Source: an uncultured Marmoricola sp.
Lineage (GTDB): Bacteria > Actinomycetota > Actinomycetes > Propionibacteriales > Nocardioidaceae
Assembly (NCBI GenBank): GCA_937868455.1
Contig: CALMMO010000182.1
Coordinates: 1 to 8,882 of the forward strand
Direction: 5' to 3'
DNA: 8,882 bases
Shown: positions 4,659 through 8,882 of the stretch, piece by piece
Position numbering within the stretch: the stretch's first letter is position 1
How the letters are laid out: every line of letters starts with the position of its first letter
Program-made: the position numbers and the translations under genes
The notes under the pieces: generated by a model
What the model was told of the DNA's origin: nothing
Databases searched by the model: none
The model's input: only the letters and a program-made list of their open reading frames with translations

Positions 4659-5840
4659 ATGAGTATTTTGCGCATCCGGGCGATTTTGGGTTCTCTCACA
4701 GTTCTTATCGCTGGCCTCTTGGTGCCGATCGCGGGAGTTTCTCCTGCCGCCGCGCTGGCGGGGTCTTCGGACTGGAAAGTGATTGCTGCTGGTGGATTCC
4801 ACAGCTGCGGGATCCGGACGAATGGTCGTCTCTATTGCTGGGGCGACAATAGCAGCGGTCGTCTGGGGACCGGTGACACGACGGCGCGCTTAGCTCCAAC
4901 AGAAGTGGCGGGTGGGGCCACCAACTGGACTTCGGTTTCGCTCGGTGCGTGGTTTACCTGCGCCCGTAAAAGCACAGGCCGCCTCTATTGCTGGGGCTAC
5001 AATTACCGAGGCCAATTGGGCAACGGCACCACGAATGAAAGCCACGTGCCTGTGGAGGTGGCCGGAGGCTGGACCAACTGGACGACAGTTGTTGCTGGGG
5101 CATTTCACGTGTGTGGGCGCCGGAGCACAGGGCGCCTGTACTGCTGGGGTTCGAACAATTACTCGCAACTGGGAGACGCGACCACGACTGATCGACTGGT
5201 GCCCACCCAGGTCGCAGGGGGCTGGACCAACTGGACCTCGGTGAGTCCAGGTATGAGTCAGACCTGTGGGCGACGAAGCACGGGGCGGCTCTATTGCTGG
5301 GGAAACAACTTCGCAGGCGGCATCGGTGACGGCACGACTACCCCACGGCCGACTCCGACACAGGTAGCGGGGGGTTGGACTAACTGGACAAGCGTTTCAG
5401 TTGGAGCTAACCACGCGTGTGGCCGCCGCAGCACTGGTCGGCTCTACTGCTGGGGCTATAACGGAAACGGTGCGGTCGGCGACTCCACGAACGGGCAGCG
5501 TTTTGTTCCCACCCAGGTCGCTGGGGCGGCCACCGACTGGTCGGCAGTCTCGACGGGAAACGCACACACGTGTGCTCGGAAGGTGTCTGGTCGGCTCTTT
5601 TGTTGGGGTTCGGGTACTAAGGGGCAGCTGGGCAATAACCAGTACGTCGATCAGTGGGCACCAGTTGAAGTTGCTGGAGGCGCCACGGATTGGTCCTTGT
5701 TGAGCCTGGGGCAGGAGTACTCGTGTGCATTGACCAAGTCTCTGCGTGCCTACTGCTGGGGCTACGGGATCGGTGGCCAACTTGGCGCCGGGGTGGCCGA
5801 AACGCAACGTGCCTTCCCCGATGAGGTGGCCGCCGGCTAA
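4659..5840 (+). CDS. Secreted seven-bladed RCC1-type beta-propeller protein
   Basis: From ATG 4659 the product is 393 residues. It opens with a Sec signal peptide: MSILRIR, a hydrophobic stretch to about residue 27, and likely cleavage after ALA at residue 34. An ATG nine codons earlier (4632) is possible but adds MRKAGSQCA before the signal. Residues 38-393 are seven RCC1 repeats: six of exactly 51 residues and a last one of 50. Each repeat runs W..V..G....C.....GRLYCWG.N....LG.......P..VAGG. Seven repeats make a closed propeller with no other domain and no lipobox, wall anchor or transmembrane segment. RCC1 propellers are protein- or ligand-binding scaffolds; the eukaryotic RCC1 acts on Ran, which is irrelevant here. 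I infer an extracellular binding role with unknown partner. Every blade has cysteines at repeat positions 13 and 23. Location between rplL and rpoB is unusual. Confidence 0.88.
   Translation: MSILRIRAILGSLTVLIAGLLVPIAGVSPAAALAGSSDWKVIAAGGFHSCGIRTNGRLYCWGDNSSGRLGTGDTTARLAPTEVAGGATNWTSVSLGAWFTCARKSTGRLYCWGYNYRGQLGNGTTNESHVPVEVAGGWTNWTTVVAGAFHVCGRRSTGRLYCWGSNNYSQLGDATTTDRLVPTQVAGGWTNWTSVSPGMSQTCGRRSTGRLYCWGNNFAGGIGDGTTTPRPTPTQVAGGWTNWTSVSVGANHACGRRSTGRLYCWGYNGNGAVGDSTNGQRFVPTQVAGAATDWSAVSTGNAHTCARKVSGRLFCWGSGTKGQLGNNQYVDQWAPVEVAGGATDWSLLSLGQEYSCALTKSLRAYCWGYGIGGQLGAGVAETQRAFPDEVAAG
4770..5837 (+). repeat. Seven tandem RCC1 repeat units of about 153 bp
   Basis: Units begin at 4770, 4923, 5076, 5229, 5382, 5535 and 5688. 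Six are 153 bp and the last is 150 bp, with no insertion or deletion between them. Units 2-5 are most alike in protein sequence. The DNA differs at many synonymous positions, so these are old repeats held by protein constraint. Confidence 0.9.
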
Positions 5841-5925
5841 CCGGTTGGGATCGGCCTTGTGTCTGCGCGTCTTCCAGGTTGCGCCGACACAGCAGGTGCT
5901 CATCCCTAGAGTCCGACGATCGTGC

Positions 5926-5980
5926 CGCCCACGCGCTCGAGTGTGGGCGTTGCGATCGGTTTGTGACCTGATCGCAACGC
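5926..5980. repeat. Two overlapping inverted repeats downstream of the RCC1 gene
   Basis: CGCCCAC (5926-5932) pairs with GTGGGCG (5943-5949) around a 10-base loop. GCGTTGCGATC (5947-5957) pairs perfectly with GATCGCAACGC (5970-5980) around a 12-base loop. They share three bases. No T-run flanks either side. They may form a U-less terminator for the upstream gene or a protein-binding operator for rpoB. Confidence 0.6.
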
Positions 5981-6084
5981 ACAGCGCAGTGTCATGGCTT
6001 GACCACGCGTTCTTCCTCGCGCACGATTGCACCGTTCCGGGTGGAGCGTCTTGGCGCGGCTGTCGAAAATAGCCCCAAGAAAGC

Positions 6085-6133
6085 TTGACACCGGTGTTGT
6101 CCTGTGCCCTCACATCGGGTTATGATGGCAGTT
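6085..6133 (+). promoter_or_regulatory. Probable rpoB promoter with a palindrome over the -35 region
   Basis: TATGAT (6121-6126) is a good -10 box, preceded at 18 bases by TTGTCC (6097-6102); the start point would be near 6133. A perfect TTGACA lies at 6085-6090 but is 30 bases from TATGAT and has no better -10 partner. The 10-bp palindrome ACACCGGTGT (6088-6097) bridges the two -35 candidates and could bind a regulator. Confidence 0.5.
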
Positions 6134-6215
6134 CGCGCCCATTCTCAAATGCGCCTTCGCCTGCCCGGATGGCGGGGGTTGTGGGGGGTGGCGTGATCAG
6201 CACCCTGGTTCCTTT

Positions 6216-6227
6216 GGAAGGTTCCCC
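6216..6227 (+). promoter_or_regulatory. Shine-Dalgarno that fixes the TTG start of rpoB
   Basis: GGAAGG (6216-6221) lies six bases before TTG at 6228. No ATG or GTG occurs in this frame between here and the conserved SFAKI motif encoded from 6276, so TTG is the only supported start. Confidence 0.8.
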
Positions 6228-8882
6228 TTGGCCGCCAAGCGCTCAACGAGCACATCAGCACATTCCCGCCGCCTCTCCTTCGCCAAGATCACCGAGCCAC
6301 TCGCCGTACCTCAACTCCTCTCGCTTCAGACCGACAGCTTTGACTGGCTGATCGGCAATGAGCGTTGGCAGGAGCGGGTTGCTGCGCGTCAGGCCGCCGG
6401 CGAAGACGTTTCGACCAAGACTGGTCTGCAGGAGATCTTTGAAGAGATCTCGCCGATCGAAGACTTCGCCGAGACCATGTCTCTCTCCTTCGACTCTCCG
6501 GTCTTTTACGACCCGAAGTACACCGAAGAAGAGTGCAAGGAGAAGGACTTCACCTACTCTGCGCCGCTTTATGTTTCCGCTGAGTTCTTCAACTCCGAGA
6601 CTGGTGAGCTCAAGGCTCAGACGGTCTTCATGGGCGACTTCCCGCTCATGACCCGCAAGGGCACCTTCATCATCAACGGCACCGAGCGTGTCGTGGTTTC
6701 TCAGTTGGTGCGTTCGCCAGGTGTGTACTTCGAGCGCACCGCCGACAAGACCTCTGACAAAGACATCTTCACTGCGAAGGTGATCCCGAGCCGTGGTGCT
6801 TGGTTGGAGTTCGAGATCGACAAGCGCGACATGGTCGGTGTCCGTCTTGACCGCAAGCGCAAGCAGAACGTCACCGTTCTCCTCAAGGCGCTGGGTTGGA
6901 CCAACGAGCAGATCCGCGAAGAGTTCGGCCAGTACGAGTCGATGATGTTGACCCTCGAGAAGGACAACACCGTCGCCCAAGACGACGCCCTGCTCGACAT
7001 CTACCGCAAGCTGCGCCCGGGCGAACCCCCGACGCGTGAGGCTGCGCAGACGCTGCTGCAGAACTACTACTTCAACCCCAAGCGCTACGACTTGGCCAAG
7101 GTTGGTCGTTACAAGATCAACAAGAAGCTCGGTCAGCACGAAGCGTTCGACCAGCAGACGCTCACGATCGACGACATCGTTGCGACGATCCGTTACATCG
7201 TTTCGCTGCACGCCGGAGAGACCACGCTTCACGACGCCAAGGGTGTTGAGGCCAAGAACCTTGACGGTCTGAGCATCGAGGTTCGCCCCGACGACATCGA
7301 CCACTTCGGCAACCGCCGGATGCGCACCGTGGGTGAACTCATCCAGAACCAGTTGCGCACCGGCTTGGCGCGCATGGAGCGTGTGGTCCGCGAGCGGATG
7401 ACGACTCAAGACGTCGAGGCGATCACGCCGCAGACCTTGATCAACATCCGTCCGGTTGTGGCTGCACTCAAGGAGTTCTTCGGTACTTCGCAGCTGAGCC
7501 AGTTCATGGACCAGACCAACCCGATTGCTGGTCTGACCCACAAGCGTCGCCTCTCGGCGCTTGGTCCTGGTGGTATCTCTCGTGACCGTGCGCAGATGGA
7601 CGTCCGTGACGTTCACCCCTCGCACTACGGCCGCATGTGCCCCATCGAAACCCCTGAAGGCCCCAACATTGGTCTGATCGGTTCGCTGGCCTCCTACGGT
7701 CGGATCAACCCGTTCGGCTTCGTCGAGACGCCGTACCGCGTGGTCAAGAAGGGTCGCGTCACCGACGAGATCCACCACCTGACTGCTGACGAAGAAGACT
7801 CCAAGGTCATCGCTCAGGCCAACGCCGTGATCGATGCCAAGGGCAACTTCGTCGACGAGCGCGTCTTGGTGCGTATGCGTGGGGGCGACGCAGTCGACAT
7901 CCCGCGCGACGAGGTCGACTACATGGACGTTTCGCCGCGCCAGATGGTGTCGGTGGCGACCGCGTTGATTCCGTTCCTCGAGCACGACGATGCAAACCGT
8001 GCGCTCATGGGCGCCAACATGCAGCGTCAGGCTGTGCCGCTGATCCGCAGCACCTCGCCGCTGGTCGGAACCGGCATGGAGTTCCGTGCCGCTGTCGATG
8101 CTGGTGATGTGGTCGTTGCGGTGACTGCCGGTGTGGTGACCTCGGTTTCAGCTGACCTCATCGAGGTCATGAACGATGACGCCACGTACCAGAACTACTA
8201 CCTGCAGAAGTTCACCCGCTCTAACCAGGGCACCTGCATCAACCAGCGTCCGCTGGTCAGCCCCGGTGACCGGGTTGAGGTGGGTCAGCCGATCGCTGAC
8301 GGTCCATGCACCGACGAAGGCGAAATGGCGCTGGGCACCAACCTGCTGGTTGCGTTCATGCCTTGGCAGGGTCACAACTACGAAGACGCGATCATCTTGA
8401 GCCAGCGATTGGTCCAAGAAGACATCTTGACCTCGATTCACATCGAGGAGCACGAAGTCGACGCTCGCGACACCAAGTTGGGTCCTGAAGAGATCACCCG
8501 CGACATCCCCAACGTCTCCGATGAGATGTTGGCTGACCTCGACGAGCGCGGCATCATCCGCATCGGCGCCGAGGTGACCACGGGCGACATCTTGGTCGGC
8601 AAGGTCACGCCTAAGGGTGAGACCGAGTTGACCCCTGAGGAGCGTTTGCTCCGCGCGATCTTCGGTGAGAAGGCTCGCGAGGTCCGCGACACCTCGATGA
8701 AGGTGCCCCACGGTGAATCGGGCACGGTCATCGGCGTACGAGTGTTCAACCGCGAAGAGGGCGACGAACTGCCCCCGGGCGTCAACGAACTCGTTCGGGT
8801 GTACGTTGCGCAGAAGCGCAAGATCTCCGTGGGTGACAAGCTCGCTGGTCGTCACGGCAACAAGGGTGTTATCGCCAAGATC
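6228..8882 (+). CDS. rpoB: DNA-directed RNA polymerase beta subunit, 5' part (C-terminus outside window)
   Basis: RpoB forms one jaw of RNA polymerase and much of the active-centre cleft, including the rifampicin pocket. The frame runs open from TTG 6228 to the window end: 885 residues of an expected 1,150-1,200. The N-terminus is [15 protein letters not shown], then SFAKITEPL, typical of actinobacterial RpoB. Landmarks include [28 protein letters not shown], the rifampicin cluster [20 protein letters not shown] (residues 419-438) continuing [11 protein letters not shown], then [35 protein letters not shown] (Glu719-Asp720, equivalent to E. coli 813-814) and [12 protein letters not shown] with active-site lysines 871 and 879 (E. 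coli 1065 and 1073). Rifampicin-contact residues equivalent to E. coli D516, H526 and S531 are wild type (D428, H438, S443). It has its own probable promoter and is expected to be followed by rpoC. Confidence 0.98.
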   Translation, partial: MAAKRSTSTSAHSRRLSFAKITEPLAVPQLLSLQTDSFDWLIGNERWQERVAARQAAGEDVSTKTGLQEIFEEISPIEDFAETMSLSFDSPVFYDPKYTEEECKEKDFTYSAPLYVSAEFFNSETGELKAQTVFMGDFPLMTRKGTFIINGTERVVVSQLVRSPGVYFERTADKTSDKDIFTAKVIPSRGAWLEFEIDKRDMVGVRLDRKRKQNVTVLLKALGWTNEQIREEFGQYESMMLTLEKDNTVAQDDALLDIYRKLRPGEPPTREAAQTLLQNYYFNPKRYDLAKVGRYKINKKLGQHEAFDQQTLTIDDIVATIRYIVSLHAGETTLHDAKGVEAKNLDGLSIEVRPDDIDHFGNRRMRTVGELIQNQLRTGLARMERVVRERMTTQDVEAITPQTLINIRPVVAALKEFFGTSQLSQFMDQTNPIAGLTHKRRLSALGPGGISRDRAQMDVRDVHPSHYGRMCPIETPEGPNIGLIGSLASYGRINPFGFVETPYRVVKKGRVTDEIHHLTADEEDSKVIAQANAVIDAKGNFVDERVLVRMRGGDAVDIPRDEVDYMDVSPRQMVSVATALIPFLEHDDANRALMGANMQRQAVPLIRSTSPLVGTGMEFRAAVDAGDVVVAVTAGVVTSVSADLIEVMNDDATYQNYYLQKFTRSNQGTCINQRPLVSPGDRVEVGQPIADGPCTDEGEMALGTNLLVAFMPWQGHNYEDAIILSQRLVQEDILTSIHIEEHEVDARDTKLGPEEITRDIPNVSDEMLADLDERGIIRIGAEVTTGDILVGKVTPKGETELTPEERLLRAIFGEKAREVRDTSMKVPHGESGTVIGVRVFNREEGDELPPGVNELVRVYVAQKRKISVGDKLAGRHGNKGVIAKI

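Larger units (their letters stand above)
5841..6227. other. Intergenic region between the RCC1 gene and rpoB
   Basis: This 387-base stretch has no supported gene on either strand. It holds two overlapping inverted repeats (5926-5949 and 5947-5980), a probable rpoB promoter (6097-6126) and a leader of about 95 bases. In the leader GGGTG (6186-6190) can pair with CACCC (6201-6205) just before the ribosome site. No T-rich intrinsic terminator for the RCC1 gene is visible. Between 5981 and 6084 I see nothing recognisable. Confidence 0.7.

Noticed and set aside
4770..5837. CRISPR-like or satellite array
   Set aside because: The regular 153-bp spacing is in-frame coding repetition of RCC1 blades, with no short identical repeats or unique spacers.
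5906..6091. A 61-residue minus-strand frame in the RCC1-rpoB gap
   Set aside because: No Shine-Dalgarno, no hydrophobic or domain pattern, and much of its sequence is the inverted repeat at 5947-5980.
5397..6113. A 238-residue minus-strand frame over the end of the RCC1 gene and the gap before rpoB
   Set aside because: Most of it is antisense to the RCC1 repeats, the composition is not protein-like, and it crosses the inverted repeats and the rpoB promoter region.
6255..7985. A 576-residue open frame on the minus strand opposite rpoB
   Set aside because: It is the antisense shadow of a strongly biased GC-rich gene. The plus strand is clearly RpoB, and the minus translation is rich in His/Val/Asp/Arg with no family resemblance.
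8148..8855. A 235-residue minus-strand open frame opposite the 3' part of rpoB
   Set aside because: Same antisense-shadow pattern as the longer frame, with no start-site support and no recognisable domain.

Overview
The window is a stretch of the ribosomal-protein/RNA-polymerase cluster of an actinobacterium (Actinomycetota). The lineage call rests on moderately high GC (roughly 60% by eye), the Actinobacteria-like sequences of L11, L1, L10, L7/L12 and RpoB, a TTG-initiated RpoB with a short Ala/Ser/Thr-rich N-terminus, and two genes that look leaderless. I cannot name a genus. Synteny follows the usual order rplK-rplA ... rplJ-rplL ... rpoB, but secreted or membrane proteins sit in each gap between these blocks.

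Layout. 1-309: 3' part of rplK (L11). 315-346: a hairpin resembling the 23S rRNA L1-binding site, likely the L1 autoregulatory site. 378-1091: rplA (L1), closed by a strong intrinsic terminator (1106-1144). 1172-1927: an LppX/LprG-like lipoprotein with no Shine-Dalgarno, probably leaderless. 2071-3018: a secreted C39-like cysteine peptidase with a complete Cys/His/Asp set, closed by a second strong terminator (3041-3080). 3087-3236, minus strand: a 49-residue single-pass membrane protein. 3259-3507: promoter and structured L10 leader, including a 12-bp stem that buries the rplJ start codon. 3508-4083 rplJ (L10) and 4153-4542 rplL (L7/L12), then a third strong terminator (4580-4622). 4659-5840: a secreted seven-bladed RCC1-type propeller. 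5841-6227: an intergenic region with two hairpin-forming repeats, a probable promoter and the rpoB leader. 6228-8882: rpoB from a TTG start, cut by the window end at residue 885.

How the parts work together. L11/L1 and L10/L12 are stalk components of the large ribosomal subunit. Each pair appears to carry its own feedback site (L1 before rplA, L10 before rplJ). RpoB is the beta subunit of RNA polymerase. The strong terminator after rplL and the interposed RCC1 gene suggest that rpoB is transcribed mainly from its own promoter rather than by read-through from rplJL. The exported proteins (lipoprotein, C39-like enzyme, RCC1 propeller) share no evident pathway with the ribosomal genes. They look like separately transcribed passengers between essential housekeeping blocks.

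The most notable observations are the start-codon-burying stem of rplJ, the L1-site mimic, the unannotated 49-aa minus-strand gene, and the RCC1 propeller with exactly one cysteine pair per blade. I found no CRISPR array, transposon, integrase, tRNA or rRNA.
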